Source: Burkholderia lata (GTDB lineage: Bacteria > Pseudomonadota > Gammaproteobacteria > Burkholderiales > Burkholderiaceae). Taken from it: a stretch of 64,000 nucleotides of DNA. Within the stretch, counting starts at the first letter, position 1. Each line of letters begins with the position of its first letter. The translations under genes and the position numbers were made by a program. Below, piece after piece: positions 10,439 through 18,973 of this stretch. Below the pieces are notes generated by a model that ran no database searches, was not told where the DNA came from, and saw only the letters and a program-made list of their open reading frames with translations. Where the stretch lies: positions 2,666,001 to 2,730,000 of the forward strand of contig NC_007511.1 of the NCBI RefSeq assembly GCF_000012945.1, in the 5' to 3' direction.

Positions 10439-11875
10439 ATGAAAAAACTTCTCGTCGCCCTCGCCGTCAGCGCACTCGCCGCAGGATGTGCGGTGCAGCC
10501 CGCGCAGCATCCGGCGCTTCAGGATTCGGTTCGAACGCTCGCGCCGGATGGTTGGGATACCGATGTGCCGCGTGCGGACATCGACGCCGCCGCGTGGTGG
10601 GCGCAATTCCGCGATCCCGTGCTCGACCGGCTGATTGCCACCGTGCTCAATGACAACCTCGATCTGCAGGCGGCCGCCGAACGCGTGAAGCAGGCGCAGG
10701 CGCTGACCGTGCAGAAGCGTGCGGTACTGCTGCCCGAACTCGATGCGACCGCGCATGCGGCCGACGCACGCCAGAACACGCCGCCGCCGCTCGGCTATGT
10801 GCGGCAGGCCGGTGCGGGGCTCGCGCTGAGCTGGTCGCCTGATGTGTTCGGCGGCGAACGGCTCGATCTGCTTGCCGCGCAGGCCGAACTCGTCGGGCAG
10901 AAGCATGCGGAAGATGCGATGCGGCTCGCGCTCGCGGCCGATGCGGCTTCCGCGTATGTCGATCTGCGCTGGGCACAGCAGGAATTGAAGATCCTGCAGG
11001 ACAACGCGAAGATCCGGCAGCATGCGCTCGAACTCACGCGCAAGCGGCAGGCGTTCGGGCTGTCGACGGAGCTCGACGTCACGCGTGCGCAGAACCAGCT
11101 CGATGCACTCGAAGCGCGGATTCCGCCGACGCAGGCGCAGGTTTCGCATCAGCTCAATCTGATCGCCGTGTATTCGGGGCGCACGCCGGAATCGGTCGAT
11201 CGGCTCGTGCTCGCGCAGGCTGGGGAGATTCCGGCGCCGCCGGTGGGCTCGCCGGGGACGTTGCCGTCGCAGGCGTTGCTGCGGCGGCCGGATGTGCTGA
11301 CCGCGTATGCGCAGGTCGAGCGGCGTGCGGCGCAAGTCGGGGTGGCGAAGGCCGAGCGGTATCCGAAGTTTTCGTTGAACCTGACGGACGGGATTCTGGC
11401 GGCTTCGTATCTCGGGTTGCCTACGTTGACCGATAACCTGTTCAGCGCTGCGTTGAGCGCGACTAGCCCGATCTTCAATGCAGGGCGCATTACCGCCGAT
11501 ATCACGCAGAGCGAAAGCCGGATGCGCGAGTCGGAACTCGGGTTGCGACAGACGATGCTGCAGGCGTTGAGGGAAGTCGAGGATGCGCGGGCGAATCTCG
11601 TCAGTTCCGATGAGGCGTCGCGGAGGCTTGGTAGTGCGCTGGCTGCTTCGGATAAAGCGCTTGGGTTGGCGAATCAGCTTTATAAGGGCGGTGCGACGGA
11701 TTTTCTGGACGTGCTGTCGGCGCAGGAGGTGTATCTGCGGGATTCGGATTCACTGAATCAGGTCAAGCGCGAGCATGCGCTGGCGGCGGTGGCGCTTTAT
11801 CGGTCGCTTGGGGGTGGGTGGAGCAGGAATGAGGCCGCGGGTGGGCCGGAGGTGGAGGCGGTGGCGAAGAACTGA
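10439..11875 (+). CDS. Outer-membrane efflux lipoprotein (NodT/OprM family)
   Basis: 478 residues. The lipoprotein signal MKKLLVALAVSALAAGCAVQ gives a lipidated Cys17; two outer-membrane efflux repeats follow (WWAQFRDPVLDRLIATVLNDN and ATSPIFNAGRITADITQSE). It completes the efflux operon as the TolC-like exit duct. ATG 10439 is preferred over the in-frame ATG at 10409, because only the former gives a clean signal peptide. From about 11300 to the stop, codon use drifts to G/T-ending codons unlike the first half. Confidence 0.92.
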   Translation: MKKLLVALAVSALAAGCAVQPAQHPALQDSVRTLAPDGWDTDVPRADIDAAAWWAQFRDPVLDRLIATVLNDNLDLQAAAERVKQAQALTVQKRAVLLPELDATAHAADARQNTPPPLGYVRQAGAGLALSWSPDVFGGERLDLLAAQAELVGQKHAEDAMRLALAADAASAYVDLRWAQQELKILQDNAKIRQHALELTRKRQAFGLSTELDVTRAQNQLDALEARIPPTQAQVSHQLNLIAVYSGRTPESVDRLVLAQAGEIPAPPVGSPGTLPSQALLRRPDVLTAYAQVERRAAQVGVAKAERYPKFSLNLTDGILAASYLGLPTLTDNLFSAALSATSPIFNAGRITADITQSESRMRESELGLRQTMLQALREVEDARANLVSSDEASRRLGSALAASDKALGLANQLYKGGATDFLDVLSAQEVYLRDSDSLNQVKREHALAAVALYRSLGGGWSRNEAAGGPEVEAVAKN

Positions 11876-11890
11876 GCGTGATCACGATAC

Positions 11891-11918
11891 GGCGCCGGCA
11901 TCAACACTTGCCGGCGCC
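11891..11918. terminator. Hairpin between convergent genes
   Basis: A perfect 10-bp stem (GGCGCCGGCA / TGCCGGCGCC) with an 8-base loop lies 15 bases after the efflux lipoprotein stop and before the convergent 64-aa gene. There is no T-run on either side, so it may need Rho or act as an mRNA end stabiliser. Confidence 0.5.
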
Positions 11919-11925
11919 CCGCCCG

Positions 11926-12120
11926 TCAGCCACACGATCCCAGACATTGGACCGACGACAACGCGATCAGATAAACCGCCGCCCACGCAATACCCAGTCC
12001 TGCGATAACGGCGACGATAACGGTGAAGATACGCGTGATGGGTTTGTGCCAGAACCGGATCGCTACGAACACGCCTGCAGCCAGCAGGAGCACGATGAGG
12101 ATCGGGCCGAGCACACTCAT
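11926..12120 (-). CDS. Small two-helix membrane protein
   Basis: 64 residues, nearly all in two hydrophobic segments: about 4-23 (LGPILIVLLLAAGVFVAIRF) and about 32-54, joined by a short basic loop and ending SSVQCLGSCG. It begins 8 bases after the LysE-type gene stop, so it is probably the distal gene of that transcript. No family was recognised. Confidence 0.6.
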   Translation of the reverse strand: MSVLGPILIVLLLAAGVFVAIRFWHKPITRIFTVIVAVIAGLGIAWAAVYLIALSSVQCLGSCG

Positions 12121-12127
12121 TGCAGCG

Positions 12128-12751
12128 TTATCGGTCGAGTGCCAGCTTCGCGCCGAGCCCCAGCAGGATCGTCCCCATCACCGCGTCGATCGGCTTGCGC
12201 AGTTTCGCGTAGCCGACTTGCACACGGTTCGTCGAGAACAGCACGGCGACCGTGCAGAACCACGTCAGCGATACGGCGACGACCACGGCCAGCGTCGCGC
12301 CATGCACCCATGCCGGCGCATGCGCGGGCAGCAGCGTGACGAACAGGCTGCCGAAGAACGCCGCGGCTTTCGGGTTGGTCAGGCCGACCAGCAACCCTTT
12401 CCGGTAGGCGTGCACGCCGCCGCGAACGATCGGCTGGCTTGCAGCTTCAGCCTGCTGTGCCGACTGGCGCAGGCCCGACAGCGTCTTGATGCCCAGATAG
12501 ATCAGGTACGCGGCACCGGCGATGCGGATCGCCTCGTACAGCCACGCGAGCTTCGCGACGATCAGCCCGAGCCCGAAAATCGCCATCGCCGCCCAAACCG
12601 CATGCGACGACGCGATGCCCAGCGCGGCCAGCAGGCCAGCGCGGCGATTGCCGAGTGCATGGGACGAAACGGCGATCAGGTCGGGACCGGGGCTGACGCA
12701 CGCCAGCAACATCACGCCGCCGACTGCGGCGAGTTGGGGAAGATAGCTCAT
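12128..12751 (-). CDS. LysE/RhtB family amino-acid exporter
   Basis: 207 residues with the family's conserved opening VSPGPDLIAVSSHALGNRRAG and about six membrane helices, plus GLLVGLTNPKAAAFFGSLF in the middle. RhtB-type proteins export homoserine, threonine and related amino acids across the inner membrane. The substrate cannot be assigned. Likely co-transcribed with the 64-aa membrane protein. Confidence 0.92.
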   Translation of the reverse strand: MSYLPQLAAVGGVMLLACVSPGPDLIAVSSHALGNRRAGLLAALGIASSHAVWAAMAIFGLGLIVAKLAWLYEAIRIAGAAYLIYLGIKTLSGLRQSAQQAEAASQPIVRGGVHAYRKGLLVGLTNPKAAAFFGSLFVTLLPAHAPAWVHGATLAVVVAVSLTWFCTVAVLFSTNRVQVGYAKLRKPIDAVMGTILLGLGAKLALDR

Positions 12752-12895
12752 GGCGGTTCGGGAGGATTCGAGTGAAGGGGGAAAGCCGGCTTACTCTAGC
12801 ACGCCGATTTTGGTTGCATGCGGGACGGTCTGAGACGCGGCGCGGCGGCAGCCAGCCCCGCTCTTTCGAGCCGCCGCGCTCGTTGCACCCACGAA

Positions 12896-13528
12896 TTACA
12901 GCGGCGGCCGCTTCAACTTCACCCAGCGCTGCACCGACGGCCGCTCCCACTGCGCACGCGCATAGTCGGCGAGGCGCTGCGGCACCGGATCGTCGTTCAG
13001 CACCAGACGGTTCAGCATCACCGCCAGGTCAACATCGGCAATGCTCCACTCGCCAAACAGGTTTGCCGCACCCGGCGCGAGCAATTTGTCGGCGGCTGCG
13101 AACAGCTTCTGCGCGGCGGCCTGCGCCAAGCTCGACAGCGGCTCGCTCGACGGCCCGTAGAACAGCACTTCGGTCGACCGCTCCGTACGAACCGGCATCA
13201 AGTCGCTGCGCAGCCATGCCTGCACCTGGCGCGCACGTGCGCGCTGGCGCGGCTCGACCGGATAGAGCCGCGTGCCCGGGAAAGTCTCGTCGAGATACTC
13301 GGTAATCGCCGACGATTCCGACAGCGCGAAATCATCGTGCACGAGCGTCGGCACGCGTTGCGTCAGGGATGTCGCCGCGTAGTCGGGCGCGAAATGCGCG
13401 CGGTTGCCGAGATCGACGGTCACCAGTTCGTAAGGCAGCGATTTTTCCTCGAGCGCAACGAAGACCGACATCGCGTAAGGGCTCGCGTATTGCGTATCTG
13501 CGTAGAGACGGAGATTACCGGTTTGCAC
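12896..13528 (-). CDS. yfcF: Glutathione S-transferase, YfcF type
   Basis: 210 residues closely resembling E. coli YfcF: thioredoxin-like half LRLYADTQYASPYAMSVFVALEEK with RVPTLVHDDFALSESSAITEYL, then RARARQVQAWLRSDLMPVR and NLFGEWSIADVDLAVMLNRLVL. GTG at 13528 is chosen because AAGGAG sits 7 bases upstream and it gives the family's usual length; an ATG at 13576 would add 16 residues. The family is linked to glutathione-dependent peroxide detoxification. Cytoplasmic, apparently monocistronic. Confidence 0.9.
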   Translation of the reverse strand: MQTGNLRLYADTQYASPYAMSVFVALEEKSLPYELVTVDLGNRAHFAPDYAATSLTQRVPTLVHDDFALSESSAITEYLDETFPGTRLYPVEPRQRARARQVQAWLRSDLMPVRTERSTEVLFYGPSSEPLSSLAQAAAQKLFAAADKLLAPGAANLFGEWSIADVDLAVMLNRLVLNDDPVPQRLADYARAQWERPSVQRWVKLKRPPL

Positions 13529-13677
13529 TGCTGGCTCCTTGTGGGTGCGGAGGTCGGCGGTTGCTCGTTGATGCACCGACGGCCTCCGAGTGGGTCGTTA
13601 TTTGCGTGATTGCGTGACAGATTAGCAGCGGCGGAAAAGGCAGTGTTTGCTGTTTTGTGACCGCTATCGCGGCGAGA

Positions 13678-14139
13678 TCATCCTGCGACGGGCCAGCGGT
13701 AGCCGATCACTTCGTCCAACGGGTACGCGAGTTCGCGCACTTCTTCCAGCTGGTTGCCGCCGAAGAGATACACCTGTTCGTCGTCGTGACGCAGATAGAA
13801 ACCGACATGCCCTTTCCAGCTCGCGGGATCGTCACGCGTCAGGATCGCGATACAGCCGTAGACTGGGCGTTCCAGCGGCCTCCCCCATTCGAGCCACGAA
13901 CGCGCGAGTGCAGAGCCCGTGCCGCGAATACCGGCGTGCGTCATGCACCAGTTGACGAACGACGAACACCAGGAAATCTTGTCGTCGTAGCCGACCAGGT
14001 TCGTCTGGTTGTTGTATTCGACAATGCGCGGGTTGATGCTGCCGGGCGGATGGCGGCGGATGCCGAGTTCGGCCATCGCGACGGGCATCCACGGCGGATG
14101 GGCGGCGTCCGGTTTGCTCTCAGGGTTGAATAGGGTCAC
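13678..14139 (-). CDS. TIGR02594-family CHAP-like amidase/peptidase
   Basis: 153 residues of the NlpC/P60-CHAP superfamily as seen in TIGR02594 proteins. The catalytic pair is visible as Cys58 in KISWCSSFVNW and His111 in WKGHVGFYLR. There is no signal peptide. Relatives are phage-type or toxin-associated cell-wall amidases and stand-alone genes of unknown role. No phage or secretion gene is adjacent, so the target is unclear. Confidence 0.82.
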   Translation of the reverse strand: MTLFNPESKPDAAHPPWMPVAMAELGIRRHPPGSINPRIVEYNNQTNLVGYDDKISWCSSFVNWCMTHAGIRGTGSALARSWLEWGRPLERPVYGCIAILTRDDPASWKGHVGFYLRHDDEQVYLFGGNQLEEVRELAYPLDEVIGYRWPVAG

Positions 14140-14219
14140 GTCGTTCTCGGGCGAGTGTGTTGTGCGGTCAATCTTCGCATGAATGCGATCCGCGACGGAC
14201 GCAATGGCGTGAAGCCCTC

Positions 14220-14249
14220 AAAAAAAAGCACGGGGAAACCTCCCCGTGC
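14220..14249 (-). terminator. Rho-independent terminator
   Basis: GCACGGGGA / TCCCCGTGC form a 9-bp stem with a 4-base loop, followed on the minus strand by eight T residues. It ends the transcript of the 75-aa lipoprotein gene (and possibly of the gene before it). Confidence 0.88.
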
Positions 14250-14300
14250 CTTGCTCCTACGTCCGCATTCGTCGCGCAGGCATTCCCGCGCGACCTCACT

Positions 14301-14528
14301 TTAGCGCCAGCCGCGATGCCAACCGTAGTGCGGATGCCACCATCCCCACCCATAGTGCGGGTGATAGCGCCACGAATAACCGGGAGCCGGCATCACGCCG
14401 ACCGGCGCAACGTAGACGACGCCCGCGGGAGCGACCGCCGGCGGTTCAGCCGGCGCCACCACGCAGCCGGACAGCGACGCGCCCAGCAGCAGCGACGCGA
14501 CCAGGGTGTAACAGGTTTTAGATTTCAT
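14301..14528 (-). CDS. Small Trp/His-rich lipoprotein
   Basis: 75 residues with a lipobox (LGASLSGC, Cys22). The mature part is Ala/Pro-rich, then HPHYGWGWWHPHYGWHRGW, a duplicated aromatic and histidine-rich tail seen in small betaproteobacterial envelope proteins. Metal binding is possible. It lies 43 bases downstream of another small exported protein and is followed by a clear terminator. Confidence 0.75.
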   Translation of the reverse strand: MKSKTCYTLVASLLLGASLSGCVVAPAEPPAVAPAGVVYVAPVGVMPAPGYSWRYHPHYGWGWWHPHYGWHRGWR

Positions 14529-14571
14529 GATCGATCATCCAAACGTCGTGGCCATGTGAAGCGAACAGGGG

Positions 14572-14832
14572 TTACTGCCAGCCGGGATGTCGCGCGCGGT
14601 AGTACTCGAGCGCGGCATTCCGTTCCTGCTCGGCTTGCCGGGCCAGTTGCTCCGCACGCTGCATGTGGCCACCGAACTCGCCGCCATGCTCCTGCTGGAT
14701 CACGTGCATCTCTTCGATGGACCGCTGAAGATCGTGCGTGGCGGCCATCGCCTTGTTGTGAAGCTCGTCGGCGAACGCGGCATTCGCCATCAAAGCGGCG
14801 CACAGAATCACGGGGATGGATTTGAGTTTCAT
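14572..14832 (-). CDS. Small exported helical protein
   Basis: 86 residues. MKLKSIPVILCAALMANAAFA is a signal peptide cleaved before DELHN. The mature 65 residues are mostly one charged helix (DLQRSIEEMHVIQQEHGGEFGG and AEQLARQAEQERNAAL), suggesting a coiled coil in the periplasm. No family recognised. Probably in one transcript with the lipoprotein downstream. Confidence 0.7.
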   Translation of the reverse strand: MKLKSIPVILCAALMANAAFADELHNKAMAATHDLQRSIEEMHVIQQEHGGEFGGHMQRAEQLARQAEQERNAALEYYRARHPGWQ

Positions 14833-15039
14833 GAGTGCAGTTCTTCCGTCTTGTCGTGAAAAGGATTGTTGCTGCAGTAGTGAACGCCGCGTCCCCGCCC
14901 ACTGTTGACGCCGCATCACCCGGACTTTGTAAATCTGTATTACGCCCCGGACGGTCGGGCTTTCCCCCATGCGTCAGCTTGTGATTTCCTTTCGATCCGC
15001 GCTTATGATGTCGCGAGCCACGAGACCTTCACGCCCGCC

Positions 15040-15951
15040 ATGCGCATCACGCCCCTGCCGCCCCTTCAGTGCCTCATCGCGTTCGAAGCCGCCGTGCGGC
15101 ATGCGAGCTTCACGCGCGCCGCCACCGAGCTGCACCTGACCCAAAGCGCCATCAGCCGGCAGATCCAGCAGCTCGAAGAATTCCTCGGCCGCTCGCTGTT
15201 CGTGCGCGAACATCGTTCGCTGCGGCTGACGATCGCCGGCGAGCAATACGCAGAGCAGGTGCACCGTCTCCTCACGCAATGCGCGGAAGCCACGCACGAC
15301 GTGATGAAACCCTACGGCGATCTCGAACTGACGATCGCGTGCTCGTCCGGTGTCGCGCTGCTGTGGCTCACGCCGCGCCTGCCCGAGTTTCGCGCCGCGT
15401 ATCCGGACATCAAGCTGCGGCTGATCGTGCGCGACGGGCTCGCGTCGATGTCGCCGGCGGAGTTCGACGTGGGCGTCTACTATGTGCGCCAGCAGGCGCC
15501 CGCCGAATACACCGCGCGCCGTCTGTTCGACGAGGAAGTGTTTCCCGTCTGCGCGCCGGGTTACCTGGCCGGCCGCACGCTCGACGCGGCCGATCTCGCG
15601 AACGAGACGCTGCTGCGCCTCGAGGACGGGCAGCGTCAGTGGATGTCGTGGTCCGAATGGTTCGACCAGAACGACATCGACCGGCAGAAAGCGCAGCCGC
15701 AGGACATCACGATCAACTCGTATCCGCAGATCGTGCAGATGACCATCCTCGGCCAGGGCATATCGCTCGGCTGGCGCTACATGATCGACGCGTGCATCGA
15801 GGCCGGGCTGCTCGTGCGCGTGACCGACGCATCCGCGAGCCACGGCGGCGGCTACTACGTGATCTCGCCCAACGACCGCGCGCAGAACCATGCCGCGCGC
15901 CTGTTCACCCGCTGGCTGTTCGAACAGGCGGAGCGGCAGACGGCGCCCTGA
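15040..15951 (+). CDS. LysR family regulator, GcvA-like
   Basis: 303 residues. The opening MRITPLPPLQCLIAFEAAVR, the HTH with LHLTQSAISRQIQQLEEFLG, and the effector domain with VGVYYVR place it in the GcvA/AmpR-like branch. ATG 15040 gives the standard N-terminus; an upstream ATG at 14905 would add 45 unusual residues. It precedes, on the same strand, an MHS transporter and an amidohydrolase and is likely to control them. Confidence 0.9.
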   Translation: MRITPLPPLQCLIAFEAAVRHASFTRAATELHLTQSAISRQIQQLEEFLGRSLFVREHRSLRLTIAGEQYAEQVHRLLTQCAEATHDVMKPYGDLELTIACSSGVALLWLTPRLPEFRAAYPDIKLRLIVRDGLASMSPAEFDVGVYYVRQQAPAEYTARRLFDEEVFPVCAPGYLAGRTLDAADLANETLLRLEDGQRQWMSWSEWFDQNDIDRQKAQPQDITINSYPQIVQMTILGQGISLGWRYMIDACIEAGLLVRVTDASASHGGGYYVISPNDRAQNHAARLFTRWLFEQAERQTAP

Positions 15952-16084
15952 CGCATCCAGAACACGACGCATGCGTCCAGCGCATGCGTGCATGCGAATC
16001 TTTCGTTTCAGAAAAAAATCGCGCTGTCCTTAGCATGGGGTTCACGCGGGGCGCCCGTCCCGTCTTCTGACCAAGGAAGAGACC

Positions 16085-17401
16085 ATGCAAGGAACGCTTT
16101 CCCCGCGCGCCGCGCCTGCCGTCGATGCGGCGGTGCAGCAGCGCCGCCGCGCCATCGTCGCGACCGTGATCGGCAACGGTCTCGAATGGTTCGATTTCAC
16201 CGTCTACAGCTTCTTCGCGGTCATCATCGCGAAGTTGTTCTTTCCGACCGGCAACGAACTGACGTCCGTGCTGCTGACCGTCGCGACGTTCGGCGTCGGC
16301 TTCTTCATGCGGCCCGTCGGCGGCATCGTGCTCGGCATCTACGCCGACAAGGTCGGGCGCAAGGCCGCGCTGTCGCTCACCATCCTCATGATGGCCGCCG
16401 GCACCGCGCTCATCGGGCTCGCTCCGACCTACGAACAGGCCGGTATCGCCGCGCCGCTGCTGATTGTCGTCGCGCGGCTGCTGCAAGGTTTCTCGGCCGG
16501 CGGCGAGATGGGTGGCGCCACCGCATTCCTCACCGAATACGCACCGCCGGAGAAGCGCGCGTACTACTCGAGCTGGATCCAGTCGAGCATCGGCTTCGCC
16601 GTGCTGCTCGGTGCGGCAACCGGCACTTTCGTCACGACGTCGCTCGACGCGCAGGCGCTGCATAGCTGGGGCTGGCGGCTACCGTTCCTGCTCGGGATCA
16701 TCGTCGGGCCCGTCGGCTACTTCATCCGCAGCCATATCGACGAGACGCCCGCCTTCAGCGCCGTCGAAGCGCAGGCGAAAGAGAGCTCGCCGCTGAAGGA
16801 AGTGCTGTCCACCTACCCGCGCGAGACGTTCGCGAGCTTTTCGATGGTCATTCTGTGGACAGTCTGCACCTACGTGCTGCTCTTCTACATGCCGACGTAT
16901 TCCGTGCGCACGCTGCATCTGCCGCAATCGACCGGATTCGCGGCCGGCATGGTCGGCGGGCTGATGATCATGTGCTGCTCGCCGATCGTCGGCCGGCTCG
17001 CCGACGTGTGGGGACGGCGCGTGTTCCTGTCCGGATCGGCGCTGGCCATCTTCGTGCTCGCGTGGCCGATGTTCGCGTGGATCAACCATGCGCCCGGGTT
17101 CACGTCGCTGATCGTGTTCCAGGCCGTGTTCGGCGTGCTGATCGCGATCTACACGGGGCCGATCCTCGCGGCGTTCGCCGAACTGTTCCCGACCAAGGTG
17201 CTGTCGACCGGGCTGTCCGTCGCGTACAACTTCGCGGTCACGATCTTCGGCGGCTTCGCGCCGTTCCTGATCACGTGGCTCATCGCCCGCACCGGCAGCA
17301 ACATGGCGCCGGCCTTCTACGTGACCCTCGCGGCGGCCGTCAGCTTCATCGGGACGCGCTTCGTGAAGGACGCCAAGCGTGCCGCTTCCGTCAATCGATA
17401 A
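16085..17401 (+). CDS. MFS transporter, metabolite:H+ symporter (MHS) family
   Basis: 438 residues, 12 predicted helices. The MHS signature is plain near the N-terminus: IGNGLEWFDFTVYSFFA, then GVGFFMRPVGGIVLGIYADK and GRKAALSLTILMMAAGTALI. Family members import organic acids such as citrate, ketoglutarate, shikimate or proline/betaine with protons. The amidohydrolase starts 12 bases downstream, so the pair likely takes up and hydrolyses one class of compound. Confidence 0.92.
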   Translation: MQGTLSPRAAPAVDAAVQQRRRAIVATVIGNGLEWFDFTVYSFFAVIIAKLFFPTGNELTSVLLTVATFGVGFFMRPVGGIVLGIYADKVGRKAALSLTILMMAAGTALIGLAPTYEQAGIAAPLLIVVARLLQGFSAGGEMGGATAFLTEYAPPEKRAYYSSWIQSSIGFAVLLGAATGTFVTTSLDAQALHSWGWRLPFLLGIIVGPVGYFIRSHIDETPAFSAVEAQAKESSPLKEVLSTYPRETFASFSMVILWTVCTYVLLFYMPTYSVRTLHLPQSTGFAAGMVGGLMIMCCSPIVGRLADVWGRRVFLSGSALAIFVLAWPMFAWINHAPGFTSLIVFQAVFGVLIAIYTGPILAAFAELFPTKVLSTGLSVAYNFAVTIFGGFAPFLITWLIARTGSNMAPAFYVTLAAAVSFIGTRFVKDAKRAASVNR

Positions 17402-17413
17402 GGATCTCTCTCC

Positions 17414-18676
17414 ATGACCATTACCGTGCTTCAAGGCGGCAACGTACTCGATCTCGAACGGGGCGTGCTGCTCGACCATCATCATGTTGTGATCGACGGC
17501 GACCGGATCGTCGAAGTCACCGATCGGCCGGTGGATTTTCCGAATGCGCAGGTGATCGACGTGCGCGGCAAGACCGTGATGCCGGGGTTCATCGATTGCC
17601 ATGTGCATGTGCTGGCGTCGAATGCGAATCTCGGCGCGAATGCGACGCAGCCGAATATTCTTGCCGCGATTCGGTCGTTGCCGATTCTTGATGCGATGCT
17701 GTCGCGCGGGTTCACCAGCGTGCGTGATGCTGGGGGCGCGGACTGGAGTTTGATGCAGGCGGTCGAAACCGGGCTGGTGTCGGGGCCGCGGATTTTTCCG
17801 TCAGGAAAGGCGTTGTCGCAGACCGGCGGGCATGGGGACTTTCGGCCTCGTGGGGATTTGCTGGAGCCTTGTTCTTGCTGTTTCAGGACGGGGGCGATTG
17901 CTCGGGTGGTGGACGGGGTCGAAGGTGTGCGGCTCGCGGTTCGTGAAGAAATTCAGAAAGGCGCGACGCAGATCAAGATCATGGCGTCAGGGGGCGTGGC
18001 TTCGCCGACTGATCCGATTGCGAACACGCAGTACTCCGAGGATGAGATTCGGGCCATCGTGGATGAAGCCGAGGCCGCGAATACTTATGTGATGGCGCAC
18101 GCGTATACGGGGCGGGCGATTGCGCGGGCGGTGCGGTGTGGGGTCAGGACGATCGAGCACGGGAATCTTGTGGATGAGGCTGCGGCGAAGTTGATGCATG
18201 AGCATGGGGCGTTTGTGGTGCCTACGCTTGTCACTTATGACGCGCTTGCCAAACACGGCGCGGAGTTCGGGATGCCGCCGGAATCGGTGGCGAAGGTGGC
18301 TTCCGTTCAGCAGAAAGGACGCGAATCGCTGGAAATCTATGCGAACGCCGGCGTGAAGATGGGGTTCGGGTCGGATCTGCTCGGGGAAATGCACGAATTT
18401 CAAAGCGGAGAGTTCCGGATCCGGGCCGAGGTGCTGGGGAATCTGGAAGCGCTCAGGTCGGCAACGACCGTGGCAGCGGAGATCGTCAACATGCAGGGGC
18501 AGCTCGGGGTCGTGGCGGCGGGAGCGATCGCGGATCTGGTCGTGCTTGATGGGAATCCGCTTGAGGATATTGGGGTGGTGGCCGGTCAGGGTGAGCGAGT
18601 TGAATATGTATTGCAGCGAGGGAGGATCGTGAAGGCACGTGAGTTCCGGCGAACCATGGCTCGGGAGAGAATCTGA
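17414..18676 (+). CDS. Metal-dependent amidohydrolase (imidazolonepropionase/Xaa-Pro-like)
   Basis: 420 residues. It has a composite beta-sandwich plus TIM-barrel architecture with all expected metal ligands: H63 and H65 in DCHVH, K188 in QIKIMASGG (carboxylated lysine), H229 and H249 in the barrel, and D321 in GFGSDLLG. Close relatives hydrolyse N-acyl or dipeptide bonds of proline, arginine or lysine; the substrate is open. Translationally close to the MHS transporter. Codon use is less G/C-ending than its neighbours from about 17600 on. Confidence 0.9.
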   Translation: MTITVLQGGNVLDLERGVLLDHHHVVIDGDRIVEVTDRPVDFPNAQVIDVRGKTVMPGFIDCHVHVLASNANLGANATQPNILAAIRSLPILDAMLSRGFTSVRDAGGADWSLMQAVETGLVSGPRIFPSGKALSQTGGHGDFRPRGDLLEPCSCCFRTGAIARVVDGVEGVRLAVREEIQKGATQIKIMASGGVASPTDPIANTQYSEDEIRAIVDEAEAANTYVMAHAYTGRAIARAVRCGVRTIEHGNLVDEAAAKLMHEHGAFVVPTLVTYDALAKHGAEFGMPPESVAKVASVQQKGRESLEIYANAGVKMGFGSDLLGEMHEFQSGEFRIRAEVLGNLEALRSATTVAAEIVNMQGQLGVVAAGAIADLVVLDGNPLEDIGVVAGQGERVEYVLQRGRIVKAREFRRTMARERI

Positions 18677-18734
18677 TGCAATCTGACGGGGTACTTCGCC
18701 TTCGTCTCAGAACCGCAGCTGAAGGAGAGCGAAA

Positions 18735-18945
18735 GGGCCCGTTTTCGTAACTCCGGGCATGCACTTCGGTTGCCCGCTGGTCATCGAGGGCCGATTCTTC
18801 GACTACCGCTGATTGGTGGGGGCCGAGTTCTCGCACTTGGCCACGAACATGATGTACCGGTAAAGTTTCTGTCCGTCGCCCTGGTTGCCCTACTTCTAGC
18901 TGTCGGCAAGGAAATCGAGATGTAGGAGGGCACCCCTATCAAACT
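18735..18945 (+). pseudogene. Decayed small gene remnant
   Basis: Reading in one frame gives FVTPGMHFGCPLVIEGRF, then a stop at 18810-18812; a further stretch KFLSVALVALLLAVGKEIEM ends at a stop around 18923. These resemble parts of a small beta-barrel-like protein known to me only loosely from Burkholderia accessory regions. Two or more internal stops mean it is not a functional gene. The rest of 18677-18973 holds nothing recognisable. Confidence 0.35.
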
Positions 18946-18973
18946 TCCTCGCCGTCACATTCAGATCAAAGGC

